A DNA stretch of 64,000 bases from Autumnicola tepida (GTDB lineage Bacteria; Bacteroidota; Bacteroidia; Flavobacteriales; Flavobacteriaceae), in the NCBI RefSeq assembly GCF_031846485.1, contig NZ_JAVRHQ010000012.1, forward strand, positions 62,001 through 126,000. The letters are read 5' to 3'. Shown here in pieces: positions 44,714-52,360 of the stretch. A model generated the notes under the pieces. That model saw only the letters and a list, made by a program, of their open reading frames with translations. It was not told where the DNA came from and made no database searches. Positions within the stretch are counted from its first letter, which is position 1. Each line of letters starts with the position of its first letter. The position numbers were made by a program, and so were the translations under genes.

Positions 44714-45325
44714 TTAAATTTTCTTGTACACCGTCTCCAGGGATGTAATATCACCTACCACTGTATTTTCCCTTCCGTCATTAATGTAATTTGCCTGATC
44801 AACTTCAGATGCTGTTAGAGTTACTGTAAGAAATTCGCCATTTTCATTGCTGGAAAGGGAAATATTTTTAGTTTCGGTAACAGTCATACCATCAACATCA
44901 AAAGTTATATCCAGCTTACTGGATTCGCCTTCGTTGTTTATATCATATTGAGCAAAATAAACTCCGCTTTCACAACTAAAGCCATTGCTGGCTGCACTAA
45001 AATCAAGTTTTGCCTGGCCGGTTTCTAAGGCTCCGTTATCAAAGAATTCAAAATACATTTTATTAAAACAATCAGTTTCTTCCAGGATATTTGTACTGCT
45101 ATCCGGTTCTCCATCATTAAGATTCACTGCTACATCAGAAGTCATGGAAACAAGTTCCCACCTTCCCACAAGTTGATTACTCTCAATGCTTGCGTTTGCA
45201 GTAAACATTTTGGACTGAGCCTCTTGCACTTCCATCATTTCATCCTGATTGGCTTCGCAGGAAGATAATATTCCGCCAAAGCCCATAAAAGTAAGCAGGC
45301 TAATTTTCATCAATTTCTTCATCAT
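44714..45325 (-). CDS. Lipocalin-like lipoprotein
   Basis: The 203-residue protein has a lipoprotein signal peptide with lipobox LSSC (Cys23). The mature part opens with SNQLVGRWELVSMTSD, the G-x-W of lipocalin-like domains, and continues with short beta strands, including CFNKMYFEFFDNGAL. This resembles the many small Bacteroidota lipoproteins annotated as lipocalin family. The ligand is unknown. A TAnnTTTG box lies at 45349-45356. Confidence 0.75.
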   Translation of the reverse strand: MMKKLMKISLLTFMGFGGILSSCEANQDEMMEVQEAQSKMFTANASIESNQLVGRWELVSMTSDVAVNLNDGEPDSSTNILEETDCFNKMYFEFFDNGALETGQAKLDFSAASNGFSCESGVYFAQYDINNEGESSKLDITFDVDGMTVTETKNISLSSNENGEFLTVTLTASEVDQANYINDGRENTVVGDITSLETVYKKI

Positions 45326-45348
45326 CTTCTATTTAGATTTGGGAAGAA

Positions 45349-45356
45349 CAAAAGTA
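45349..45356 (-). promoter_or_regulatory. Probable -7 element of the lipoprotein gene
   Basis: The minus strand reads TACTTTTG, an exact TAnnTTTG match, 23 nt upstream of the AUG. Confidence 0.5.
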
Positions 45357-45577
45357 GAGAAAGCTCGAATTAATTATGACTTTATTAACATAATAATTAC
45401 CTCTTATCGTTATTTTTAGCACTTTATCCTTTCCTGCTTTTTTACCAAGCTTTAGTGGAAGGAATATTCCTCTTCATCATCTTAGGCATATTTAAAGCAA
45501 CGCCTACTCCCTGTTTAAAACTTTAAAGACTTCTGACAATCAGTATTTTCCACATCAACAAAATAATGAAAGTCCTG

Positions 45578-45608
45578 TTTGCTATATGAATTTATAATTG
45601 TACATTTG
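45578..45608 (+). promoter_or_regulatory. rplM-rpsI promoter, full Bacteroidota consensus
   Basis: TTTG (45578-45581), 19 nt, TACATTTG (45601-45608). This is a perfect match to the primary sigma factor consensus of the phylum. Confidence 0.88.
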
Positions 45609-45609
45609 C

Positions 45610-45647
45610 AGCCCATTTTCCCGGGATCAATTTCGGGCTCATGGGAA
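45610..45647 (+). promoter_or_regulatory. Candidate ribosomal protein L13 leader with pseudoknot
   Basis: In the leader of about 70 nt, AGCCC (45610-45614) can pair with GGGCT (45635-45639), and TTCCC (45618-45622) with GGGAA (45643-45647). The two helices interlock in the order 1-2-1'-2', an H-type pseudoknot. It starts immediately at the transcription start region. An L13 leader has, to my recollection, been described for Bacteroidia; this could be a member. Confidence 0.6.
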
Positions 45648-45681
45648 TGGAATGTTTAATTATTAAGTAAAACTATTTAGT

Positions 45682-46137
45682 GTGGACACATTAAGTTACA
45701 AAACAGTATCAGCCAATAAGGCTACCGTTACCAAAGAATGGGTACACGTAGATGCTGAAGGACAAACACTGGGACGTCTTGCTTCTAAGGTAGCAAAAAT
45801 ACTTAGAGGAAAGTACAAACCAGACTTCACCCCACACGTTGATTGCGGCGATAACGTGGTTATCACAAATGCTGAAAAAATCAACTTGACCGGTAAGAAA
45901 TGGGATTCTAAGGAATACATTAGACACACCGGCTACCCAGGTGGACAAAGAAGTCTTACAGCATCCGAGTTATTCAACAAAGCCCCGGAGCGATTGATTG
46001 AAAAAGCGGTAAAAGGAATGTTGCCTAAAAACAAATTAGGAGCAGACCTATTTAGAAATTTAAAGGTTTATGCAGGATCTGAGCACGGCCAGGAAGCACA
46101 AAAACCTAAAACTATTAACTTAAACGATCTTAAGTAA
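45682..46137 (+). CDS. rplM: 50S ribosomal protein L13
   Basis: The 151-residue ribosomal protein starts with GTG. The family segments EWVHVDAEGQTLGRLASKVAKILRGK, GDNVVITNAEKINLTGKKW and HTGYPGG are all present. GTG instead of ATG behind a structured leader may lower or tune translation. The stop codon overlaps the rpsI AUG by one base. Confidence 0.98.
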   Translation: MDTLSYKTVSANKATVTKEWVHVDAEGQTLGRLASKVAKILRGKYKPDFTPHVDCGDNVVITNAEKINLTGKKWDSKEYIRHTGYPGGQRSLTASELFNKAPERLIEKAVKGMLPKNKLGADLFRNLKVYAGSEHGQEAQKPKTINLNDLK

Positions 46138-46523
46138 TGGAGGTTATTCACAAAATTGGCCGTAGAAAAACGGCTGTTGCACGTGTGTATGTTTCTGATG
46201 GAAATGGAAACATTACCGTGAACAAAAAAGAAATGAAAGATTACTTTACTACCGGAACACTTCAGTATAAAGTAAATCAGCCACTAAACCTTACAGGAAA
46301 CGATAAGACTTTTGACGTAAAGGTAAACGTTTACGGCGGTGGGATCACCGGGCAGGCAGAAGCAATTCGCCTTGCGCTTTCCAGAGCGATGGTAGCCCTG
46401 GATGATGAAAACCGTACAACTCTTAAACCTGAAGGTTTATTAACAAGAGATCCACGTATGGTAGAACGTAAGAAATACGGACAGAAGAAAGCCCGTAAGA
46501 AATTCCAGTTCTCTAAACGTTAA
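46137..46523 (+). CDS. rpsI: 30S ribosomal protein S9
   Basis: The 128-residue ribosomal protein has IGRRKTAVARVYV at the N-terminus and the basic C-terminal tail ending KYGQKKARKKFQFSKR, which reaches the P-site tRNA. It is translationally coupled to rplM through a TAATG overlap. Confidence 0.98.
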   Translation: MEVIHKIGRRKTAVARVYVSDGNGNITVNKKEMKDYFTTGTLQYKVNQPLNLTGNDKTFDVKVNVYGGGITGQAEAIRLALSRAMVALDDENRTTLKPEGLLTRDPRMVERKKYGQKKARKKFQFSKR

Positions 46524-46580
46524 TTATTTGGGCGTTGCCCTAAAAGTTCATTTAAAATTAAAAAGATTTTTGTTGTTATT

Positions 46581-46613
46581 CCGGAATCCCACTGAGCTTG
46601 TCGAAGTGCCGGG
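46581..46613. repeat. Dispersed palindromic element (CTGAGCTTGTCGAAG type)
   Basis: CACT-GAGCTTGTCGA-AGTG (46590-46608), with flanking CCC/GGG that can extend the stem. The CTGAGCTTGTCGAAG core is, from memory, a very common intergenic repeat in many bacterial genomes, including flavobacteria. It lies between rpsI and rpsB. Confidence 0.55.
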
Positions 46614-46707
46614 AGTTAGTTTAGCATCTAAACAAGCAAGGCCGTATTTAATTATAAATAGCCACTTGCCTGTTGCTATCTTCAACAGAACGTAAACTAT
46701 TACAAAA

Positions 46708-47607
46708 ATGGCAAACAAAGTAGAAGTAAAAGAATTACTTGACGCAGGTGTACATTTTGGACACCTTACAAGACGATGGAATCCAAACATGGCTCCTTAC
46801 ATATATATGGAGCGTAATGGGATTCACATCATCAACCTATATAAAAGTGCTGCCAAAATGCAGGAAGCCGGAGAGGCTTTGGCAAAAATAGCAGCCAGTG
46901 GTAGAAAAATACTTTTCGTAGCTACCAAGAAACAAGCAAAAGAGATCGTTGCTGAACAAGCTGAAAGAGCAAACATGCCTTACATCACTGAAAGATGGCC
47001 TGGTGGTATGTTGACCAACTTTGTAACTATCCGTAAAGCCGTTAAGAAGATGGCTTCTATCGATAGGATGAAAAAAGATGGTACCTTCAACACGCTTTCT
47101 AAAAAAGAACGTCTGCAGGTAGACCGTCTTAGAGCTAAGTTAGAGAAAAACCTTGGTTCTATTTCAGACATGTCCAGGCTTCCGGCAGCCCTTTTTGTTG
47201 TTGATATTACACGTGAACACATTGCAGTTAAAGAAGCTCAAAAATTAAACATTCCAATTTTCGCGATGGTGGATACTAATTCCGATCCTCGTGAAGTAGA
47301 TTATTTGATCCCTTCAAACGATGATGCTTCAAAATCTATCAGCAAGGTAATTTCTTATGTAGCAGATTCTATTATTGAAGGCCTTTCAGACAGAAAAGCC
47401 AACAAAGAATCCAAGAAAGAAGAAAAAGCTGAGAAAGCAGCTAAAGGAGAAAAATCTGAAAAAACTCCTAAAGCCAAAAAAGAGAAAGCTGAAGCGCCTT
47501 CTACAGATGCCGAAGATAAAAAGGCAATGAAAGAAGCAAAGCAGGATGTGAAGCTTGAATCTAAACAACAAACTTTAGACAAAGCTTCTTCTAACGAAGA
47601 AGAATAA
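46708..47607 (+). CDS. rpsB: 30S ribosomal protein S2 with long Lys/Glu-rich tail
   Basis: The 299-residue ribosomal protein has VKELLDAGVHFGHLTRRWNPNMAPYIY, FVATKKQAKEIV and the later DTNSDP segment (MVDTNSDPREVDYLIPSNDDA). The globular part ends near residue 228; about 70 further residues are almost only Lys, Glu, Ala and Asp and are probably disordered. E. coli S2 has 241 residues, so this tail is an extension. A structured stretch with nested pairing lies at about 46636-46669 in its leader. Confidence 0.98.
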   Translation: MANKVEVKELLDAGVHFGHLTRRWNPNMAPYIYMERNGIHIINLYKSAAKMQEAGEALAKIAASGRKILFVATKKQAKEIVAEQAERANMPYITERWPGGMLTNFVTIRKAVKKMASIDRMKKDGTFNTLSKKERLQVDRLRAKLEKNLGSISDMSRLPAALFVVDITREHIAVKEAQKLNIPIFAMVDTNSDPREVDYLIPSNDDASKSISKVISYVADSIIEGLSDRKANKESKKEEKAEKAAKGEKSEKTPKAKKEKAEAPSTDAEDKKAMKEAKQDVKLESKQQTLDKASSNEEE

Positions 47608-47628
47608 ACATAAACTTTGGTAAATTTT

Positions 47629-47672
47629 ATAAGTCGTTTAGTTCGTTTCTTTAATTCGGCTAAACGACTTAT
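47629..47672 (+). other. Perfect 13-bp hairpin between rpsB and tsf
   Basis: ATAAGTCGTTTAG (47629-47641) pairs exactly with 47660-47672 around an 18-nt loop. AT-rich sequence but no U-run follows, so it is not a standard terminator. It may be a processing site or a partial attenuator that sets the S2:EF-Ts ratio. Confidence 0.6.
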
Positions 47673-47696
47673 TAATTCTAAATAAAATCAAATACT

Positions 47697-48524
47697 ATGG
47701 CTAAGATATCCGCCGCAGAAGTAAATAAATTAAGAAAAGCTACCGGTGCAGGAATGATGGACTGCAAAAAGGCTCTGGTAGAAGTTGATGGTGATTTTGA
47801 CAAGGCAATTGAAGTGCTTCGTAAAAAAGGACAAAAAGTTGCTGCCAAGAGAGCAGACAGGGAATCCAGTGAAGGTGCTGCCATCGCAAAAGTGAATGAC
47901 GACAACACTAAAGGTGTGGTTATTTCTTTAAACTGTGAAACAGATTTCGTTGCTAAAAACGAAGATTTTGTAGCCCTGGCACAGAGTCTTGCTGAACTTG
48001 CCCTTGACTACAGCACAAAAGAAGAACTTTTGGCTGCAGATTACAAAGGAATCACTGTTCAGGATAAACTTACCGAGCAAACCGGCGTTATTGGTGAAAA
48101 AATTGAGATAGGCGCTTTTAAAACCCTACAGGCTCCTTTCGTAGGATCTTACATCCACGCGGGGAACAAAATTGCCGTTGTTACAGGACTTTCTGCTAAT
48201 GTAGACGGTGCAGACGAAGCTGCCAAAAACGTTTCTATGCAGGCTGCTGCTATGAATCCAGTGGCTTTAAATGAAGACGGGGTAGACCAGTCTACTATCG
48301 ATAAAGAAATTGAAATCGCTAAAGACCAGCTTCGCCAGGAAGGTAAGCCTGAAGAAATGCTTGACAATATCGCTAAGGGTAAAATCAAACGTTTCTTTAA
48401 AGACAATACTTTGGTGAACCAGGATTATATTAAAGGAAACAAAGAAAGCGTTGCCGATTATGTAAAATCTGTAGACGCATCTCTTACTGTTGTTGGCTTT
48501 GAAAGAGTAGCTTTAGGAGAATAA
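47697..48524 (+). CDS. tsf: Elongation factor Ts
   Basis: The 275-residue nucleotide-exchange factor of EF-Tu has the UBA-like N-terminal domain VNKLRKATGAGMMDCKKALVE, the TDFV motif in CETDFVAKNEDF and a C-terminal part with DNIAKGKIKRFFKDNTLVNQDYIK. It follows rpsB, as is common in bacteria, and ends at an intrinsic terminator. Confidence 0.98.
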   Translation: MAKISAAEVNKLRKATGAGMMDCKKALVEVDGDFDKAIEVLRKKGQKVAAKRADRESSEGAAIAKVNDDNTKGVVISLNCETDFVAKNEDFVALAQSLAELALDYSTKEELLAADYKGITVQDKLTEQTGVIGEKIEIGAFKTLQAPFVGSYIHAGNKIAVVTGLSANVDGADEAAKNVSMQAAAMNPVALNEDGVDQSTIDKEIEIAKDQLRQEGKPEEMLDNIAKGKIKRFFKDNTLVNQDYIKGNKESVADYVKSVDASLTVVGFERVALGE

Positions 48525-48548
48525 TTTCTTCGGAAGAAAATAAATCTT

Positions 48549-48586
48549 TAAACCGCTTTCTCCTTCAGGAAGCGGTTTTTTATTTT
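48549..48586 (+). terminator. Intrinsic terminator after tsf
   Basis: Stem AACCGCTT(T)C/GAAGCGGTT (48551-48560 with 48569-48577), then T-rich. Confidence 0.85.
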
Positions 48587-48703
48587 TAAACAGGAAGCAT
48601 TTGCCAAAGCTAATTTGCCCGCTATCTTCTGCTACAGAACGATAATTGGCATTTTAAACCCTCGTCTTTTTCCGCCGGAAACTTTCAAAATTAATCCAAA
48701 ATT

Positions 48704-49426
48704 ATGTCTGTCGAAACCTTTAAATTCAAACAATTCTCTGTAGAACAGGATAAATGTGCTATGAAAGTTGGCACCGATGGTGTTCTGCTGGGTGCCTGGT
48801 CTTCTCTTGAACATCATCCGGAAAGCATTCTTGATGTTGGAACCGGCACCGGCCTTATCGCCCTTATGATGGCCCAGCGTTCTGAGGCCTTTCTTATAGA
48901 CGCCCTGGAAATTGAAGAAAACGCCTATGAGCAGGCCGTAGAAAATTTTGAAGCTTCAGATTGGGGCGATCGGTTGTTCTGTTACCACGCGGCGTTCGAT
49001 GAGTTTGTTGAAGAAATGCAGGAAGAAGAGAAGTACGATCTCATTATTTCCAATCCGCCTTTCCATTCTGAAGATTACAAAACCGGAAACGAAACCCGCG
49101 ATCAGGCCCGTTTTGCTGAAGCTCTGCCGCTTCCAGAATTATTGGAAGGAGCTTCCCTCCTGCTTTCCGAAAACGGTCATTTAGACTTTATCATTCCTTT
49201 TTCTGAAGAAGAGAAGGCGGTAAGAATCGCAGCGACATATCAATTATTTCCGCGGAAGATAACGCGGGTTAAAGGAAATGCACAGTCGGCTATAAAACGA
49301 AGTATGCTAAGTTTCAGTTTTCATAAAACAGAAACACAGGAAGATGAGCTTATCCTGGAAATATCACGGCATAATTATACCGAAGAATTTAAAAAAATGG
49401 CCGCTCCTTTTTATTTAAAGTTGTAG
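48704..49426 (+). CDS. TrmN6-type tRNA1(Val) adenine-N6 methyltransferase (YfiC family)
   Basis: The 240-residue SAM-dependent methyltransferase has the opening FKFKQFSVEQDKCAMKVGTDGVLLGAW, motif I LDVGTGTGLIALMMAQR, the acidic loop LEIEENAYEQA and the catalytic NPPF in DLIISNPPFHSED. These match YfiC, which methylates A37 of tRNA1-Val. Related PrmC/RlmF-type enzymes share NPPF, but the KVGTDGVLLGAW start is specific to this group. It is monocistronic. Confidence 0.9.
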   Translation: MSVETFKFKQFSVEQDKCAMKVGTDGVLLGAWSSLEHHPESILDVGTGTGLIALMMAQRSEAFLIDALEIEENAYEQAVENFEASDWGDRLFCYHAAFDEFVEEMQEEEKYDLIISNPPFHSEDYKTGNETRDQARFAEALPLPELLEGASLLLSENGHLDFIIPFSEEEKAVRIAATYQLFPRKITRVKGNAQSAIKRSMLSFSFHKTETQEDELILEISRHNYTEEFKKMAAPFYLKL

Positions 49427-49575
49427 AACAACACGTGCCAAAGTTCCACCTGCAAGGTTTTTAAAACCTTTTAATCCAAATCACCCAATTTTGCCAGACT
49501 TTCTCTGAAAGACAATCCTCGATTTTTTAATTGAAACAAAACCGGCAAATCTTTACATCTTCTAAAAACAAAATC

Positions 49576-49607
49576 ATTGTTTACTGTAAAAGACTTGGTT
49601 ACATTTG
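49576..49607 (+). promoter_or_regulatory. Probable promoter of the acyl-CoA dehydrogenase
   Basis: ATTG (49576-49579), 20 nt, TACATTTG (49600-49607); an exact -7 and near-exact -33 box, 18 nt before the AUG. Confidence 0.65.
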
Positions 49608-49624
49608 TGTAAAACCGCACGCTT

Positions 49625-50800
49625 ATGAAACCAGACCAATTCCAGTCGCCTGATTATTACCAGCTTGACGAGCTACTTTCCGACGAACATAAAATGGTTC
49701 GTAACGCTACAAGGGAATTTGTAAAACGGGAAATTTCTCCAATAATCGAGCAGGCGGCACAGGAAGCTAAATTCCCAAAGCAGCTTATAAAAGGCCTGGC
49801 TGAAATTGGCGCTTTTGGGCCTTACATTCCTGAAGAATACGGCGGCGCAGGCCTGGACCAGATTTCATACGGCCTCATTATGCAGGAGATTGAAAGGGGC
49901 GACAGCGGCATACGTTCTACGGCTTCAGTACAATCTTCTTTGGTTATGTATCCCATTTTTAAATATGGAACCGAAGAGCAACGGAAAAAATTTCTGCCTA
50001 AACTTGCCACGGGAGCGCTTATTGGCTGTTTCGGTTTAACAGAACCCGATCACGGCTCCAATCCCGGTGGCATGACGACGAGTTTTAAAGACAAAGGAGA
50101 TCATTTTCTGCTTAACGGCGCGAAAATGTGGATTTCGAACTCCCCATTTGCAGACATTGCCATTGTTTGGGCCAAAGACGATAATGGGCGCATCCACGGG
50201 CTGATTGTGGAACGCGGTATGGACGGCTTTTCCACCCCCGAAACCCACAACAAATGGTCCCTGCGCGCCAGCGCAACCGGAGAATTGATCTTTGATAACG
50301 TGAAGGTTCCAAAAGAAAATCTGCTACCAAACAAAAGCGGTTTGGGAGCCCCACTTGGTTGCCTCGATTCGGCAAGATATGGAATCGCCTGGGGTGCGAT
50401 TGGGGCGGCCATGGACTGCTACGACACTGCGCTTAGATACGCCAAAGAACGGGAGCAATTTGGAGTTCCTATTGCCTCAAAACAACTTCAGCAGAAAAAG
50501 CTGGCAGAAATGATTACTGAAATTACCAAAGCCCAGCTACTGGCCTGGCGCCTGGGAGTACTCAGAAATGAAGGAAAGGCAACTTCAGCACAAATATCCA
50601 TGGCTAAAAGGAATAATGTGGATATGGCTCTTAAAATAGCCAGAGAGGCCCGTCAGGTTTTAGGCGGGATGGGAATTACCGGGGAATACAGTATTATGCG
50701 ACATATGATGAACCTGGAGAGTGTAATTACCTACGAAGGCACCCATGATATTCACCTGCTTATAACCGGTTTGGATATTACAGGGCATTCGGCATTTTGA
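49625..50800 (+). CDS. Acyl-CoA dehydrogenase, glutaryl-CoA dehydrogenase-like
   Basis: The 391-residue flavoenzyme has the FAD/acyl-CoA-binding segments GCFGLTEPDHGSNPGGM, GAKMWISNSPFADIAIVWAK and ARQVLGGMGITGEYSIMRHMMNLESVITYEGTHDIHLLITG. The Glu in TYEGT is the catalytic base; the phrase TYEGTHDIHxLI and the following ITG ending are close to human glutaryl-CoA dehydrogenase. It would oxidise and decarboxylate glutaryl-CoA to crotonyl-CoA in lysine or tryptophan breakdown. It is monocistronic with its own promoter. Confidence 0.9.
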   Translation: MKPDQFQSPDYYQLDELLSDEHKMVRNATREFVKREISPIIEQAAQEAKFPKQLIKGLAEIGAFGPYIPEEYGGAGLDQISYGLIMQEIERGDSGIRSTASVQSSLVMYPIFKYGTEEQRKKFLPKLATGALIGCFGLTEPDHGSNPGGMTTSFKDKGDHFLLNGAKMWISNSPFADIAIVWAKDDNGRIHGLIVERGMDGFSTPETHNKWSLRASATGELIFDNVKVPKENLLPNKSGLGAPLGCLDSARYGIAWGAIGAAMDCYDTALRYAKEREQFGVPIASKQLQQKKLAEMITEITKAQLLAWRLGVLRNEGKATSAQISMAKRNNVDMALKIAREARQVLGGMGITGEYSIMRHMMNLESVITYEGTHDIHLLITGLDITGHSAF

Positions 50801-50863
50801 TTGAAGGGAAAAAGCCAAAAAGCCAAGAAGTTAATTAAAATCTTAAATCTCTTTTAAAAACCA

Positions 50864-51043
50864 TTACCTCAGGTCGAAACAGGGGCAGCGTTTACAACGC
50901 TTGCCCTTTTTGTACTTTTCACAGCATTCCTTCTTTAAAGGCTTGGGTTTTTTAGCCACCACCCCGTCCAGTCGCAGATAATCCCTGGACTTTTCAGAAT
51001 AAAAGATGATAACATTTACCGATGTACAAAAAAGCATCCCCAT
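50864..51043 (-). CDS. Small Cys/Lys-rich protein, 59 residues
   Basis: A short frame on the minus strand from AUG 51043 to UAA at 50864. The N-terminal half is mildly hydrophobic (MLFCTSVNVIIFYS) and the C-terminal half reads KPKPLKKECCEKYKKGKRCK, then RCPCFDLR: six Cys overall, five in the last 20 residues. A second Met two codons in (51037) is an alternative start. The pattern resembles small conserved Bacteroidota proteins of unknown function that could bind metal. The composition would be improbable for random sequence. Confidence 0.7.
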   Translation of the reverse strand: MGMLFCTSVNVIIFYSEKSRDYLRLDGVVAKKPKPLKKECCEKYKKGKRCKRCPCFDLR

Positions 51044-51129
51044 ATATTTAATATACCTTAAAAAGCCGGTAATCAGCGTTAATCAAACCAAAAAATATGC
51101 CTCAAATTTCAGAAATCCCTGAATAGCTG

Positions 51130-51137
51130 TACTTTTG
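51130..51137 (+). promoter_or_regulatory. Probable promoter -7 element of the DUF3050 gene
   Basis: TACTTTTG is an exact TAnnTTTG match 18 nt upstream of the AUG at 51156. The TTG within it (51135) is open in frame but is better explained as promoter than as a start codon. Confidence 0.55.
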
Positions 51138-51155
51138 CAAAAAATCAGCACTTAT

Positions 51156-51938
51156 ATGATTCAGGAGATAAATGAAAGCCTACAACCGCAACGGGAGCAA
51201 TTATTAAATCATTCTTTGTATAAGAAAATCGCTTCCCCACAACAGCTCCAGATTTTCATGGAGCACCATGTATACGCGGTGTGGGATTTCATGTCTTTGC
51301 TTACCGCCTTGCAGCAGAAATTCACCCGAACCACCAATCCGTGGATCCCGGTGGGAGACCCGGAAGTGCGTTACCTTATTAATGAGATTGTTCTGGCTGA
51401 AGAAACCGATATTAACCTGCAGGGAAAGCGCCAGAGCCATTTTGAAATGTATTTAGACGCCATGACTTCGGCAGGAGCCGATACCAACCGGGTAAAAGAT
51501 TTTCTTCTACAGGTAACCCATGGCACCGATATTTTCCTGATTATCGCCGCAATTAAACTTCCGGTAAGCATCAAGCAATTCTTAAAACATACTTTTGATG
51601 TTATTTCTGAAGGAAAGCCGCACAACATTGCCGCTGCTTTTACATTTGGGAGAGAAGGCCTTATTCCCGGCATGTTTTCTTCAATTATTGAAAACATACA
51701 GAAAAATTTCCCCGAAAAGGACCTGGAGCAATTTAAATATTACTTTGACCGCCATATAGAACTCGATGGTGATGAACATGGCCCCATGGCTTTTAAAATG
51801 GTAGAGAAATTGTGCGGGAATGATGCTGATAAATGGGAACAGGCCAGGACTACCGCTCAGCAATCCTTGGAAAGCCGTATAGAACTCTGGAACGGTATCG
51901 AGCAGGAAATTGAAGAAAAAACCCTGATTTACAGGTAA
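51156..51938 (+). CDS. DUF3050 family protein (heme-oxygenase-like fold)
   Basis: A 260-residue protein from AUG 51156 (MIQEINESLQ). The all-helical sequence has HHVYAVWDFMSLLTALQQ, NEIVLAEETD, HTFDVI, FTFGREGLIPGMF and DRHIELDGDEHGPMA. The repeated His/Glu placements (HHVY, EE, E, RH-EL--DEHG) are those of heme-oxygenase-like di-metal oxidases and fit DUF3050. The substrate is unknown. It converges on the ferredoxin gene. Confidence 0.82.
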   Translation: MIQEINESLQPQREQLLNHSLYKKIASPQQLQIFMEHHVYAVWDFMSLLTALQQKFTRTTNPWIPVGDPEVRYLINEIVLAEETDINLQGKRQSHFEMYLDAMTSAGADTNRVKDFLLQVTHGTDIFLIIAAIKLPVSIKQFLKHTFDVISEGKPHNIAAAFTFGREGLIPGMFSSIIENIQKNFPEKDLEQFKYYFDRHIELDGDEHGPMAFKMVEKLCGNDADKWEQARTTAQQSLESRIELWNGIEQEIEEKTLIYR

Positions 51939-51974
51939 TTTCCTAACATGGCTCTATCAAGTTTTTAAAATTGT

Positions 51975-52310
51975 CTACATAGATTCCGGGGCGAGCTTTA
52001 CCTCCAGCCCGTCCAGATCATCTGTAATGGGAATCTGGCAGCTTAAACGGCTATTCTCTTCAACAAAGAAAGCCTGGTCCAGCATATCTTCCTCTTCAAT
52101 GCTTTGTTCGGGCAGCATATGTTCCAGGTTTAGGATGTAGCACTGGCAGGAAGCACACATGGCCATTCCGCCGCAAATGCCAATTGTACCTTCAGGGGCC
52201 AGCTCGTAAGAACGGATTACCTCCATGAGGTTCATATTCATATCTGTGGGCGCGTCTACGGTGTGCGCTTCGCCTTCCCGGTCTATAATGGTAATTTTTA
52301 TATCAGACAT
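51975..52310 (-). CDS. Adrenodoxin-type [2Fe-2S] ferredoxin
   Basis: The 111-residue electron carrier has three cluster Cys in GICGGMAMCASCQCYI (C-x5-C-x2-C) and a fourth in RLSCQI, the adrenodoxin/putidaredoxin pattern rather than the plant type. Such ferredoxins feed P450s or Fe-S assembly. It lies 50 bp after the reductase gene and is probably its redox partner; the only P450 in the window is about 50 kb away. Confidence 0.94.
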   Translation of the reverse strand: MSDIKITIIDREGEAHTVDAPTDMNMNLMEVIRSYELAPEGTIGICGGMAMCASCQCYILNLEHMLPEQSIEEEDMLDQAFFVEENSRLSCQIPITDDLDGLEVKLAPESM

Positions 52311-52360
52311 ATCTGCAAGAAACCCCAGAGGTTGTTTTAAAACCGGTGAGGCTTATATTT

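Larger units (their letters stand above)
45326..45681. other. Divergent intergenic region, lipoprotein/rplM
   Basis: Contains the lipoprotein promoter box, about 220 bp without recognised features, then the rplM promoter and its structured leader. No protein gene is seen. Confidence 0.6.

Noticed and set aside
47355..47582. Ser/Phe-rich open frames opposite the rpsB tail.
   Set aside because: Antisense of the Lys/Glu/Ala-rich S2 tail; no independent evidence of coding.
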